Source: Streptomyces flavotricini (GTDB taxonomy: Bacteria > Actinomycetota > Actinomycetes > Streptomycetales > Streptomycetaceae). Taken from it: a stretch of 64,000 nt of DNA. Within the stretch, counting starts at the first letter, position 1. Each line of letters starts with the position of its first letter. The position numbers and the translations under genes are program-made. The stretch lies in NCBI RefSeq assembly GCF_020639365.1, contig NZ_JAINUL010000001.1:7992615-8056614 (forward strand), in the 5' to 3' direction. This document shows, piece after piece, positions 50,068-57,750 of the stretch. The notes beneath the pieces were generated by a model that was given only the letters and a program-made list of their open reading frames with translations, was not told the DNA's origin and ran no database searches.

Positions 50068-50214
50068 CGGCCCGGATCGGGCCACCCGCCTCGCTCCGCA
50101 CGCCGCGCAGAGGTACTGGATCATGGATGCGGGCCCGAACACGCGGGCCCGGGTTCGCGGGGCCGCGTACCGGCGGAGTCTCCCGCCGCCCGCGCCCGCG
50201 CCCGCGCCCGCGTT

Positions 50215-50640
50215 CACGACGAGCTTCACGCCGCCGGAGGCGGACCCGGAGATGATCCGCAGGTTGCTGCTCTTGGACTTCACGTAGCCGTTGATCGACG
50301 GCGAGGGCCCGATGAACCCGATGTCGAGAGAGCCTCCGTTGAGGGCTTCGATCTCGGACGGGCCGGCGTTGAAGGATTGCGGTTTGATCGCGGTGGCGCC
50401 GAGCTCCTTGGCGATCAGACCCTCCTGGAGACCGACCAGGGCTGTGGCGTGCGTCAGGTTCGGGAAGTACCCGATGCGGACCTCGGACGCGGAGAGCTTC
50501 TTCTCACCGGTGGCCGCGGCGCTCGCCTTGTCGTCTTCCTTCTTGGCCTGGGAGCCGTAGCCGCAGGCGGTGAGCAGCACGGGGAGCGTCGCAGTGACGG
50601 CGATGGTGCGCAGGATGGTGAGCGGTCTTGCGGCAGACAC
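50215..50640 (-). pseudogene. Truncated SsuA-type sulfonate-binding lipoprotein
   Basis: The N-terminus is a lipoprotein signal (TATLPVLLTACGYG, lipobox LLTAC) followed by SASEVRIGYFPNLTHATALVGLQEGLIAKELG and GPSEIEALNGGSLDIGFIGPSPSINGYVKS, the start of an aliphatic sulfonate/taurine ABC substrate-binding protein. After about 142 residues (KLVVNAGAGAGAGGG) the frame runs into unrelated low-complexity sequence; the remaining 180-220 residues are missing. No permease or ATPase genes follow, only the HTH gene at 49798 from the other side. It keeps its GTG start and AAAGGA site and the Cys leader peptide upstream, so promoter control survived a deletion of the operon body. Confidence 0.85.
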
Positions 50641-50670
50641 GGAGGTGTCCTTTCACGGGATGGTGTTCAC

Positions 50671-50702
50671 GGAAGTACGGAAGTACGGAAGTACGGAAGT
50701 GC
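50671..50702. repeat. 8-bp tandem repeat in ssuA 5' region
   Basis: Four near-perfect copies of GGAAGTAC (the last GGAAGTGC) lie 30 bases before the truncated ssuA-like start, within the 302-base gap (50641-50942) between it and the leader peptide. The gap holds no other feature I can support; read as minus-strand RNA it might be part of the attenuation region. Confidence 0.7.
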
Positions 50703-50942
50703 GGGGGGTACGGAGAGGGGCGCGCCGAGACCATCGGCACACACGGCACCCGCTTCGGGCCGTTGCTGACGGGCCGGAACCCGGTCGCGGGCACAGGAGT
50801 GGGCGGGTTACGGACGCGCCGGGGCAGGCGTCGAGCTCGTACGTCGAACGTCCGCGCTCGAAAAGCGCACGGTCGGTGAGGTCGGCCGAGAGGCCCGCCC
50901 GGCCGACGGAGGTACCGCGCGGGGGCCGTCCGGCGAAGGGGT

Positions 50943-51041
50943 TCAGCCGGGCTGACAGATGGCGCTGGAGGTGCGTACGAGGTCGATGTGTCGGCGGGAG
51001 GTCAGAGGAAGCATCCGGCCTGCGTTGCGCAGTTCTCGCAC
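50943..51041 (-). CDS. Cys-containing putative leader peptide (32 aa)
   Basis: Short peptide ending SRRHIDLVRTSSAICQPG. The pattern R-R-H-[IV]-D-L-x-R-x-[AS]-S-A-[IV]-C is that of the putative leader peptides found upstream of sulfur-assimilation genes in Streptomyces. Slow reading of the Cys codon when cysteine is scarce is thought to open the downstream message. The GTG at 51041 has GAGGTGG before it; an ATG at 51014 would give 23 residues. Downstream on the same strand lies the truncated ssuA-like gene. A second member is at 53388-53471. Confidence 0.75.
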   Translation of the reverse strand: MRELRNAGRMLPLTSRRHIDLVRTSSAICQPG

Positions 51042-51062
51042 GGCCACCTCACTGATTCCTAG

Positions 51063-51088
51063 TTTTCCCACCTGATTGGTAGGCATAT
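51063..51088. promoter_or_regulatory. Operator-like site A (Rrf2/CymR-type?)
   Basis: TTTTCCCACCTGATTGGTAGGCATAT, upstream of the Cys leader peptide; it matches site B (53105-53130) in 21 of 26 bases. The CCCACC and GGTAGG halves form an imperfect inverted repeat around TGATT. TTTCCCAT also occurs (reverse) at 51151-51158. Confidence 0.6.
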
Positions 51089-51176
51089 TGGCAGAGCCAC
51101 GCAGCGGGCCCAAGAGGCTGACCGCATCGTGGACGCCGTCATCTCGCAATATGGGAAAGTGCAGGTGGGGCGAGGG

Positions 51177-51635
51177 TCAGGGATTGGTCCAGGCCCCGGG
51201 GGGATCGGCCAGTGCCGACACGCCGGAGGGCAGATCGGAGGCCGCGACGTCGGCGAGCGTCACACCGTCGAGGATCTCGCGCACATTGGCACGCAGCGCG
51301 ATCCACAGGGGGAGCAGCGACTGGGCGGGGCCGGTGTACGACAGGTCCGGCGGGCGGACCCCGCGCACCGAGACGAGCGGTCCGTCCACGACGCGGATGA
51401 CGTCCGCGATGGTGATGGACTCGGCGGGCTTGGCCAGACGGTAGCCGCCGTTGCCGCCGCGCTGGCTGAGCACGAGACCGCCCCGGCGCATGTCGTTCAG
51501 GATGCCCTCGAGGAACTTGTGCGGGATGTCCTGGGCGGCGGCGATGGCCTCGGCCTTCACTGGCCCGTCGCCCTGCGAGGCGGCAAGCTGCAGTGCGGCA
51601 CGTACCGCGTAGTCCGCCCTGGCTGAGATCCGCAT
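51177..51635 (-). CDS. Rrf2-family regulator without Fe-S cysteines (152 aa)
   Basis: Winged-helix regulator of the Rrf2 family: MRISARADYAVRAALQLA at the start, the recognition helix AAAQDIPHKFLEGILNDMRRGGLVLSQRG, the wing GNGGYRLAKPAESITIADVIRVVDGPL, and a dimerisation helix. The protein contains no Cys at all, so it cannot hold an iron-sulfur cluster like IscR or NsrR; it resembles CymR/sulfur-type members, which sense cysteine supply through a partner. The genes around it (SsuA remnant, SfnB-like flavoprotein, Cys leader peptides) support control of sulfur uptake. Confidence 0.85.
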   Translation of the reverse strand: MRISARADYAVRAALQLAASQGDGPVKAEAIAAAQDIPHKFLEGILNDMRRGGLVLSQRGGNGGYRLAKPAESITIADVIRVVDGPLVSVRGVRPPDLSYTGPAQSLLPLWIALRANVREILDGVTLADVAASDLPSGVSALADPPGAWTNP

Positions 51636-51686
51636 GGGGCCATTATCCGGCATGGATCCGGCCGGCGTCGGCCACGGGTGGCCGGG

Positions 51687-51718
51687 GGCTGCCGGGCGGG
51701 TGCGCCCGCCCGGCAGCC
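51687..51718 (-). terminator. Hairpin terminator
   Basis: Perfect 14-bp stem (GGCTGCCGGGCGGG and complement) with a TGCG loop, 46 bases after the stop of the SfnB-like gene and before the Rrf2 gene on the same strand; separates the two transcripts. Confidence 0.82.
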
Positions 51719-51763
51719 GCGGGGACCGGCTCATGGATCCGTACCCGAGCGGGAGCTCCCGCG

Positions 51764-52975
51764 TCAGTGGAAGGCCGCCGCCACCGCGCGGTGGGAGCCG
51801 TTGAGGTAGTGCTCGCCGATGGAGCGCAGGCGGTGCGCGACCGGCCGGTGGGCCGTCAGGACCCGGGCGTTGCGCCAGAACCGGTCCAGACCGGGTGCGT
51901 CGGCGAGTTCCAGTACCCGGGCGGTGATGTGCAGGGCGGCCTTCGACACCACGGCCTCGGCCGTGGCGACCAGGGCGGCGACGCCCGCCGGTACCTCGGC
52001 GTCGAGGTGCGCACCGGAGGCGAGTGCCTGCGCCATGACCTCCGTCGCCCGGTCGACCACGGCGGTGGCCGTCTGGGCGGCGGAGGCGAGTTCCCCGTAC
52101 GTCAGGAAGAGGTCCGGGTCCTCGCCGGGCAGCCGGTGCGCGCGGCCGCCCCTGCTGAGGTCGCGTGCTTCGGTGAGCGCGCCCTCGGCGATGCCGAGGG
52201 CGACGTGGCACAGGGCGAGCCGCAGCGCCGGTTCCGCGAGCGCGGTGAGGGGTGGGGTCGACTCCTCGTCGTGCGGTCGACGGCCCAGCACCTGCTCCGG
52301 CGTGATGGCGACCCGGTCCAGGACGACCCGACCCGCGCCGGCGACCCGCTGTCCGAGGCGATCGCGGGAGGGCTCGACGCTCACGCCCCGCGCGCCGGCC
52401 GGGATCCGTACGACCAGGACGTCGCCGGTCGTGGCGCAGACGGCGTCCACCACGATCTGGTCGGCGGCGGCCACCGCCGTGTCGACGGACCGGCGTCCGT
52501 TCAGGACGTGGCCGGTCGGGCGGGGCCTCAGCGTGAGGTCCGGTCCCCTGGTGTCCTCGTCGGGCGCGAGGGGGCGGACCGCCCCGGTCCACAGCCAGCG
52601 CTCGCGCACCGACTCCTCTTCGAGGGCGGTGGCGAGCTCGGGGTCCGCGTAGAAGCGCCCGCTCCAGGCGTGTACGTAGTGACGGGCGAGCAGGTCGCCG
52701 ACGGAGCTGTCCGCCGCGGCGATCTCCCGTATGACGGCGCAACCGGTACGCCAGTCCGCCCCCCGGTCGGGTCCGGGCGGAGTGAGGGCCGCGGGCAGGC
52801 CGGCCTCGCGCAGCCGGGCCGTCTCGTCGATCGGCGGCTTGCCGGCCTGGTCCCGGGCGATGGCGTCCGCGGCGAGGTCGTCCGCCACATCGCGGGCGGT
52901 GCGCAGGAGCGCACGGTGCCGTTCGTCGGTGGACTGGCCCGCGACCGGGCTGGGTGTCGTGCGCACGGGTGTCAC
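51764..52975 (-). CDS. Acyl-CoA dehydrogenase-fold flavoprotein, SfnB-like (403 aa)
   Basis: Acyl-CoA dehydrogenase superfamily. The helical N-terminal part (DVADDLAADAIARDQAGKPPIDETARLREAGLPAAL) leads to a middle beta domain (LWTGAVRPLAPDE, GHVLNGRRSVDT, DVLVVRIPAGARGVSVEPSRDRLGQR) and a C-terminal four-helix bundle. Relatives next to sulfur genes (SfnB, SfnC) are reduced-flavin-linked enzymes that help release sulfur from sulfones and other organosulfur compounds. The GTG at 52975 overlaps the stop of a 25-codon frame (GTGA), so it is translationally coupled. Site B lies upstream. Substrate not known. Confidence 0.8.
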   Translation of the reverse strand: MTPVRTTPSPVAGQSTDERHRALLRTARDVADDLAADAIARDQAGKPPIDETARLREAGLPAALTPPGPDRGADWRTGCAVIREIAAADSSVGDLLARHYVHAWSGRFYADPELATALEEESVRERWLWTGAVRPLAPDEDTRGPDLTLRPRPTGHVLNGRRSVDTAVAAADQIVVDAVCATTGDVLVVRIPAGARGVSVEPSRDRLGQRVAGAGRVVLDRVAITPEQVLGRRPHDEESTPPLTALAEPALRLALCHVALGIAEGALTEARDLSRGGRAHRLPGEDPDLFLTYGELASAAQTATAVVDRATEVMAQALASGAHLDAEVPAGVAALVATAEAVVSKAALHITARVLELADAPGLDRFWRNARVLTAHRPVAHRLRSIGEHYLNGSHRAVAAAFH

Positions 52976-53049
52976 CGGCAGTCCCCGGTGCCGCCGTGCG
53001 GCGCGGGGGCTGGGCGGGCGGCGGTGCCATGGGGGCTGGCGGTGGTCAT
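52972..53049 (-). CDS. Possible 25-aa upstream ORF coupled to SfnB-like gene
   Basis: ATG at 53049 follows GGAGTAGCC. The frame codes 25 residues, begins MTTASPHGTAARP and ends GDCR; its TGA overlaps the GTG of the flavoprotein gene. Its single Cys codon just before the end could serve attenuation by cysteine supply, like the leader peptides nearby, though it lacks their RRHxDL motif. Without it, the flavoprotein gene has no ribosome site of its own. Confidence 0.5.
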   Translation of the reverse strand: MTTASPHGTAARPAPAPHGGTGDCR

Positions 53050-53104
53050 GTCGGCTACTCCGGAACGTTGTTGGGGGCGACCGGGCAGGGCGGTGAATCC
53101 CCAC

Positions 53105-53130
53105 TTTTCCCATCGGATTGATAGGGATAC
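53105..53130. promoter_or_regulatory. Operator-like site B
   Basis: TTTTCCCATCGGATTGATAGGGATAC, upstream of the SfnB-like gene; near match to site A. TCCCATC and GATAGGGA form an inverted repeat around GGATT. It sits 56 bases before the start of the upstream ORF, a position suited to repression. It lies in the 338-base gap 53050-53387, which also holds site C and a TCCCATCTCGGGATGA stretch at 53180-53195. Confidence 0.62.
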
Positions 53131-53324
53131 TCGCCCGAAGTGACCTTCCCGGCAAGGGGATGACCGGATGATGGACGGTCCCATCTCGGGATGAAAGACG
53201 CCGCAGGTCAGCGTCCGGCGTGTGGAGCCGAGACCGGATCCGCCGGCAAGGAAGGTGCGCGGTACGGGAGTTGAGGCCGCGGGCATCCCTGGCTGAGACG
53301 AGTCGCCGCGTGGTCCCGCCAGCT

Positions 53325-53349
53325 ATTTCCTATGTGAACAGTAGGGAAG
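53325..53349. promoter_or_regulatory. Operator-like site C and promoter of leader peptide 2
   Basis: ATTTCCTATGTGAACAGTAGGGAAG matches site B in about 15 of 25 bases, mainly in the two outer halves. It ends just before TTGACG (53352-53357), an excellent -35 box; CACGAT (53376-53381) 18 bases on is a plausible -10, placing the start of transcription at or next to the leader peptide ATG (leaderless). Confidence 0.5.
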
Positions 53350-53387
53350 TATTGACGAGCATCCGCCGCGCACCTCACGATGTGCCC

Positions 53388-53471
53388 ATGTCCCCGTCGC
53401 AGCCGTTGCTCGTACGCCGCAGGCACGTTGACCTCCGTCGCGTCGCCAGCGCCGTCTGCCGCCCCGTCTAG
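53388..53471 (+). CDS. Cys-containing putative leader peptide 2 (27 aa)
   Basis: The peptide ends VRRRHVDLRRVASAVCRPV and shares the R-R-H-[IV]-D-L-x-R-x-[AS]-S-A-[IV]-C pattern with 50943-51041. No ribosome site is visible, fitting a leaderless message started by the promoter at 53352-53381. The next gene on the strand, 221 bases on, is an orphan winged-helix regulator, which it might control through cysteine-dependent attenuation. Confidence 0.75.
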   Translation: MSPSQPLLVRRRHVDLRRVASAVCRPV

Positions 53472-53692
53472 GCCTTTTCGTCAGGGCATTTCCCCGATGC
53501 GCGCCGGTGTTCCGGCGCCGCTCCCCCCGTGCGTCGCGCCTTTCCCGTGACCCCGGCCCGCTGGGCCGTCCGGGTCGGTCCGGCATGCGCCGTGCCGGCT
53601 TCCCGGTCGGTTCCGTCACGGAGACGCCCTGCCCTGTCGTGCCCGAACACCCGGCATCCGTACTTCACTCCGCGCAGCCGAAGGGGCTCATC

Positions 53693-54262
53693 ATGACCAC
53701 CGCGATTCCCGCACCCGCCGTCCGCCGTTCCCGGACCCCCCGCCTCCAGCTGGTCGGCCACCGTCCGCCCGGCGCCCCGGCCGTCCCCGCCGGCGGGACC
53801 GACGGGGGCCGCGTCGGGTACCTCGTGTTCCTGCCGGCGAACGTCGACCCGGTCGCACTGATGCAGGCGCACGGCATCCGACCGGAGATCCATCCCCTCG
53901 GTCTCGGACTGCCCCAGGCTCCCGGGTCGCAGCCGGACCCGGCCGCCCCGCAGTCCGACCCCGCTCGGATCGACGGTGCGATCCGGGTCGACCGGGCGCG
54001 CCGGCTGGTCGAGGTCGACGGGCACGAACTGGAGCTCACGTACCTGGAGTTCGACCTCCTGGCCCATCTCGTGGCCCACCCGTACACGGTTCACACGCGT
54101 GATTCCCTCATCTCGGGCATCTGGGGCTACGGGCACATCGGCGACGGCCGTACGGTCGATGTCCACGTGGCCCGGCTGCGCCGCAAGCTCGGACCCGCCC
54201 ACCGGGACCGCATCTCCACCGTGCGCCGCGTCGGTTACAAGTACGTCCCCGATCACCGGTAG
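53693..54262 (+). CDS. Orphan winged-helix (OmpR-type) DNA-binding protein (189 aa)
   Basis: The C-terminal 95 residues are an OmpR/PhoB-type DNA-binding domain: IRVDRARRLVEVDGHELELTYLEFDLLAHLVAHPYTVHTRDSLISGIWG and DGRTVDVHVARLRRKLG, ending VRRVGYKYVP. The first 90 residues are not a receiver domain (no Asp pocket); they are Pro-rich with a short strand GYLVFLPANVDPVALMQAHG. So it is not part of a two-component pair. GAAGGGG precedes the ATG at 53693. It follows Cys leader peptide 2, suggesting a link with sulfur supply. Confidence 0.82.
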   Translation: MTTAIPAPAVRRSRTPRLQLVGHRPPGAPAVPAGGTDGGRVGYLVFLPANVDPVALMQAHGIRPEIHPLGLGLPQAPGSQPDPAAPQSDPARIDGAIRVDRARRLVEVDGHELELTYLEFDLLAHLVAHPYTVHTRDSLISGIWGYGHIGDGRTVDVHVARLRRKLGPAHRDRISTVRRVGYKYVPDHR

Positions 54263-54273
54263 CCCCGGGTCGG

Positions 54274-55983
54274 TCAGACCTGGCCCGCAGGGCCCCCTTC
54301 GCAACCCCCGGCATCCGCCCCGAGCGTCAAGGCGGAGTCCGCGTGGACCGTGATGCGCACCGGTGTGAACGTGGTGGCGTCCACTGCCGACTCCCCGCTG
54401 CCGGGATTGCGGGCGTAGCGCGGATGGGCGCCCGCGCTGATCTGCCACCGTATGCGGTGGCCGACGGCGAAACGGTGGGCGGTGTGGCTCATCGCCACGG
54501 TGACCTGCGAGGGCTCCTCCCCGTGCGTGCGCACGCTGCCCAGCCCGTCACAGATGTTGACGGAGCGGCCCTGTGCGTCCACATCGCACAGCCGGGTGAA
54601 GACATCGGTGTGCCCGGTGTCCGTGGAGATGCTCAGCCGCGCGGAGACCGGCCCAAGGACGTCCACGGCCTCGGTCAGCGGTGGACCGGTGAACGTCAGC
54701 ACGTCGTCCCGGGCCTCCAGGGCGCTGTTGTCGCGCGGACCGGCGGTACGGGAGAGGAGCTGGCCGCCGACGGAGGGCGTCGGGTCGTCCGGGTCGTGGC
54801 GGAACGAGGTCAGCGGCGCGCGGTCCGTGGGAGCCTGCCGGGTGAGGTGCCCCTGCGCGGTGGGGAACCACGGGACGGGGTGCGCGGCCGGCGGCCAGTC
54901 GGCGAGGTCCCGCCAGGCGTTCTCGCCGCCGATGTGCACGCGCACCCGAGTGGGGCGCAGGCCGGAGGCGTCGGGGCCCAGGTGTGCGCGCAGCCAGGCG
55001 AGGCTCTCGGCGAACACCTCGGGCCACCCCTGCTGCAGGGCGGAGGTGTGGGTCCAGGGGCCGACGAGCAGGGAGGTCTCGCAGCCGGCCGCGCGCAGCC
55101 GCCCGTACTGCTCGAAGGTCTGGTCGGCCAGCACGTCGTGCCATCCGGTGATCAGACTCGTGGGCACGCGGAGCCGCTGCGCGGACTCCGCCTGGGACGC
55201 ACCCCGCCAGTACGGGTCGTCGGCGTCCGGGTGCGCCATCACCCCGTCCAGCCAGGGCACTTCGACCCCGAGGGCCGAGGTGTGCGCCCCGCGCAGTGGT
55301 TCCGCGGTGCTGACCTCGCGCATCCGGCGCTGCAGGCGAAGTGTCGCCTTCAGGAACGGACCCGTGCCCCGGTGCTGGTAGGTCATGCCCAAGCCGACGG
55401 CGAGAGCCGTCTCCAGGTGCAGCGCGCCGCCGGAATGGAACAGTGCGTGGGGATCGTGCAGGCCCACCTGCACCACCATCGCCTTCAGTTCCGGCGGCGG
55501 GTCCAGGGCGAGCGCCCACTGTACGTAGCCCAGGTAGCTGGGGCCGACGGTCCCGAGGGTCCCGTCGAACCAGGGCTGTTCGCGCAGCCAGGACACCGTG
55601 GCCAGGCCGTCGTCGGCCTCGTTGCGCCACAGGTCGAACGTGCCTCCCGACCCGCCGGTTCCGCGGCAGCTCTGCAGGACCACGTGAAAGCCCTGTTCGG
55701 CGAAGAGCAAGCCGTACATGGGGGACCACGGCAGGCCCCGGCCGTACGGGGAGCGCACCAGGAGGGTGGGGAAGTCGCCCTCGGTGCGGGGGAAGTAGTG
55801 GTCGGTGATCAGCGGAGTGCCGTCGGCGGCCGGCACCACCAGCCCGGGCTCCCAGCCGACCTCGTGCAGTTTGGCCGGGAGGCGGCGCCATGTCGCCCTC
55901 ATCATCCGTGCGGCCAGCGGCGGTTTCCCGGCCGGTGGTGCCCAGATCGACCTCGACACGGGACCGCGCGTGGGAGTAGTCAT
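54274..55983 (-). CDS. CocE/NonD family hydrolase (569 aa)
   Basis: X-Pro dipeptidyl-peptidase (S15)-like alpha/beta hydrolase. The nucleophile is Ser149 in GPSYLGYVQ, the acid Asp is in TGWHDVLADQTFEQY, and the His in GPWTHTSALQQ. The C-terminal 200 residues are the jelly-roll domain of CocE (DVLTFTGPPLTEAVDVLGPVSARLSIST, CDVDAQGRSVNICDG). Family members cleave cocaine, acyl amides, glutaryl-cephalosporins or Xaa-Pro peptides. Strong GGAGGGG site before the ATG. Divergent from a TetR gene, which probably represses it through the inverted repeat between them. Confidence 0.9.
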   Translation of the reverse strand: MTTPTRGPVSRSIWAPPAGKPPLAARMMRATWRRLPAKLHEVGWEPGLVVPAADGTPLITDHYFPRTEGDFPTLLVRSPYGRGLPWSPMYGLLFAEQGFHVVLQSCRGTGGSGGTFDLWRNEADDGLATVSWLREQPWFDGTLGTVGPSYLGYVQWALALDPPPELKAMVVQVGLHDPHALFHSGGALHLETALAVGLGMTYQHRGTGPFLKATLRLQRRMREVSTAEPLRGAHTSALGVEVPWLDGVMAHPDADDPYWRGASQAESAQRLRVPTSLITGWHDVLADQTFEQYGRLRAAGCETSLLVGPWTHTSALQQGWPEVFAESLAWLRAHLGPDASGLRPTRVRVHIGGENAWRDLADWPPAAHPVPWFPTAQGHLTRQAPTDRAPLTSFRHDPDDPTPSVGGQLLSRTAGPRDNSALEARDDVLTFTGPPLTEAVDVLGPVSARLSISTDTGHTDVFTRLCDVDAQGRSVNICDGLGSVRTHGEEPSQVTVAMSHTAHRFAVGHRIRWQISAGAHPRYARNPGSGESAVDATTFTPVRITVHADSALTLGADAGGCEGGPAGQV

Positions 55984-56001
55984 GGTTCCCCTCCTAATTT
56001 C

Positions 56002-56014
56002 CGTACGTTGTACG
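56002..56014. promoter_or_regulatory. TetR operator candidate
   Basis: CGTAC-GTT-GTACG, a perfect inverted repeat in the 93-base gap between the divergent hydrolase and TetR genes. Its place 19 bases before the hydrolase ATG fits repression of both genes by the TetR protein. Confidence 0.65.
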
Positions 56015-56076
56015 AGAATAGCTCATGCTTGACTGGGGTCCGCAAGGGACGCCGATCAAGGAGAGGAGCGTGGACC

Positions 56077-56793
56077 GTGCCCACCGAAGGAAATGCCGGC
56101 GCCCCGGCAGTCGACCCCCAGCAGCTCTGGCTGGGCTCCGACCAGCCGCGCAGGGGGCGCAAGCCCGCCTACAGCCGAGAGGTGATCACGGCGGCCGCCG
56201 TGGCCCTGGCGGACGCCGAGGGGCTCGAAGCGGTCACCATGCGGAAGGTCGCAGCGGAGGTCGGAGCCGGCGTCATGTCGCTCTACAGCTACGCCCCCGA
56301 CAAGGAGACGCTGCTGAACCTGATGGTCGATCACGTCACCGCCGAACTGCCGACCGCGTTCACGCTCACCGGCGACTGGCGCGCGGACCTGAAGGCCATC
56401 GCCCGCCTTCAGCGCGCCCACATGCTGCGCCATCCCTGGCTCCCCGCCGCCCTCACCACCCGCCGCGTCCCCGGACCCCACACCCTGGCCTTCCTGGAAC
56501 GCGCACTCGCCGCCCTGCGGCCCGCCGGACTGGACGGGGCGGCGAAGCTGGAGGTCTTCGCCCAGCTCACGGCATTCGTGGCGGGGCACGTGGCTCACGA
56601 GACGGCGCAGGCCGCGCTGGCGCAGTCCCCTGACCGCGCCGCGGCGGAAGCCCGCTACCTCGCGGCGGTCGCCACGGACGGCAACCACCCGGAACTCGCC
56701 GAAGCCCTCTCCACCCCCGGACGCCCCCTTACGCCCGACGCCACCTTCGCCCGGTTCCTCAACCGCCTCATCGGCGGCCTCGACACCGACTGA
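56077..56793 (+). CDS. TetR family repressor with TetR_C_11-type C-terminus (238 aa)
   Basis: The N-terminal HTH (RKPAYSREVITAAAVALADAEGLEAVTMRKVAAEVGAGVMSLYSYAPDKETLLNLMVDHV, residues 28-88) is clear; the C-terminal helices (DWRADLKAIARLQRAHMLRHPWLPAAL, FAQLTAFVAGHVAHE) match the branch closest to TetR itself. GTG at 56077 follows GAGGAG by eight bases. It is divergent from the CocE hydrolase gene, whose substrate or product is likely its ligand. Confidence 0.88.
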   Translation: MPTEGNAGAPAVDPQQLWLGSDQPRRGRKPAYSREVITAAAVALADAEGLEAVTMRKVAAEVGAGVMSLYSYAPDKETLLNLMVDHVTAELPTAFTLTGDWRADLKAIARLQRAHMLRHPWLPAALTTRRVPGPHTLAFLERALAALRPAGLDGAAKLEVFAQLTAFVAGHVAHETAQAALAQSPDRAAAEARYLAAVATDGNHPELAEALSTPGRPLTPDATFARFLNRLIGGLDTD

Positions 56794-56831
56794 CCGAATC
56801 CCCGATCACCTCGGCGGCCGCGCGACGGCAC

Positions 56832-57029
56832 TCACGGCCGTGGCGCGGGCCGCGGATCCGGCGCGGTCTCCAGGGCTACGGCCCGCAGGGCGGCCGCAGG
56901 CCGTACGACCGGCTCCGCCTGCGGCCGGGGGAGGCGGGCCAGGAGCAGACTCCGCTGCTCCTGCGGTCCGCAGCGCACCGGGAGGACGCGTACGCCGGGC
57001 GGCGCCGCGGCGGCCAGCGCCGCGGGCAC
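56832..57029 (-). CDS. Possible small protein or gene remnant (65 aa)
   Basis: An open frame of 65 codons from a GTG at 57029, beginning MPAALAAAAPPGVRVLPVRCGPQEQ, between the end of the TetR gene and the end of the next minus-strand gene. Composition (GVRVLPVRCG, LLLARLPRP) looks somewhat protein-like, but there is no ribosome site and another frame is open here too. It may be the 3' remnant of a lost gene or not coding at all. Confidence 0.2.
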   Translation of the reverse strand: MPAALAAAAPPGVRVLPVRCGPQEQRSLLLARLPRPQAEPVVRPAAALRAVALETAPDPRPAPRP

Positions 57030-57092
57030 GGTGGTCAGCCGCAGCTTCTCGGTGCGACGCCGGGTCAGGGTTCTCGGCGGGCGACCGCGGTG

Positions 57093-57692
57093 TCACGGGG
57101 TCGGGGGTGTCCAGTGCGGATCGCGGCCGCTCAGCCCGACCGCCCGGTCGAGCAGCGGGGCGTCGTCCGGTACGGGCACGACTGCTCCGAAGATGCCCCC
57201 GCCGCGGCCCTCGTCCTCGGCGGCCCGCAGCAGGAACGCGTGCGAGACGCGCAGCGCGGCGCGGTCGGGCGCGTACTCCTGGCCGGTGGCCCGGGCCAGG
57301 TCCCAGCCGTGGATGACCAGTTCGTCGGCGGCGACCACCCCCGCGATCTCGCCCGGCAGGTCCACGCCTCCGGCACGGGTCATGCCCGTCCAGGCAGCCG
57401 GTTCCCTCCAGGCCTCGGCCATCTCGCCGAGGGCCCGGGGCAGCCCCTCGCGCCAGTCGGCGGGCAAGGAGGGCGTGGTGGCGCCGGGGGCCGTGGCCGT
57501 CGAGGGGCCCAGGTCCTTGCGGGCGGCGTCGCGGAAAGCGACGGCGAGCCCTGAGAGGTGGCCGAGCAGGTCGCGGACCGTGTACTCGGGGCAGGGCGTC
57601 CGGCCTGCGAGCGCCGCGTCGGGGACCTCACGCGCGAGCCGGGCCACGAGCCGGGCCTGCGGCCCGAGATCGACAGCCGTCGTGTCGGTCAT
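57093..57692 (-). CDS. TIGR03086-type DinB-like metal-binding protein (199 aa)
   Basis: Four-helix DinB/mycothiol-dependent maleylpyruvate isomerase fold. Typical segments are TPCPEYTVRDLLGHLSGLAVAFRDAA near residue 33-58, with His45 of GHL as a metal ligand, and ADELVIHGWDLARATGQ near 122-138, with a second His. Family members bind a divalent metal and may transfer or use mycothiol; the reaction of this subgroup is unknown. GGAG lies before the ATG at 57692. It is upstream of nothing on its strand except the uncertain frame at 56832. Confidence 0.85.
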   Translation of the reverse strand: MTDTTAVDLGPQARLVARLAREVPDAALAGRTPCPEYTVRDLLGHLSGLAVAFRDAARKDLGPSTATAPGATTPSLPADWREGLPRALGEMAEAWREPAAWTGMTRAGGVDLPGEIAGVVAADELVIHGWDLARATGQEYAPDRAALRVSHAFLLRAAEDEGRGGGIFGAVVPVPDDAPLLDRAVGLSGRDPHWTPPTP

Positions 57693-57750
57693 TTCTCCGC
57701 TCCCTCCGAGGTGCTGCGCCTGAAGGGTAGACCGGTGACGAAGCCGGAAC

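Noticed and set aside
50116..50214. Continuation of the SsuA frame towards 49063
   Set aside because: After residue 142 the translation is Gly/Ala/Arg-rich and crosses the antisense of the HTH gene; not the family sequence.
54343..56076. Long upstream extension of the TetR frame (816 codons in all)
   Set aside because: The extension is antisense to the CocE hydrolase; GTG at 56077 with GAGGAG is the proper start.
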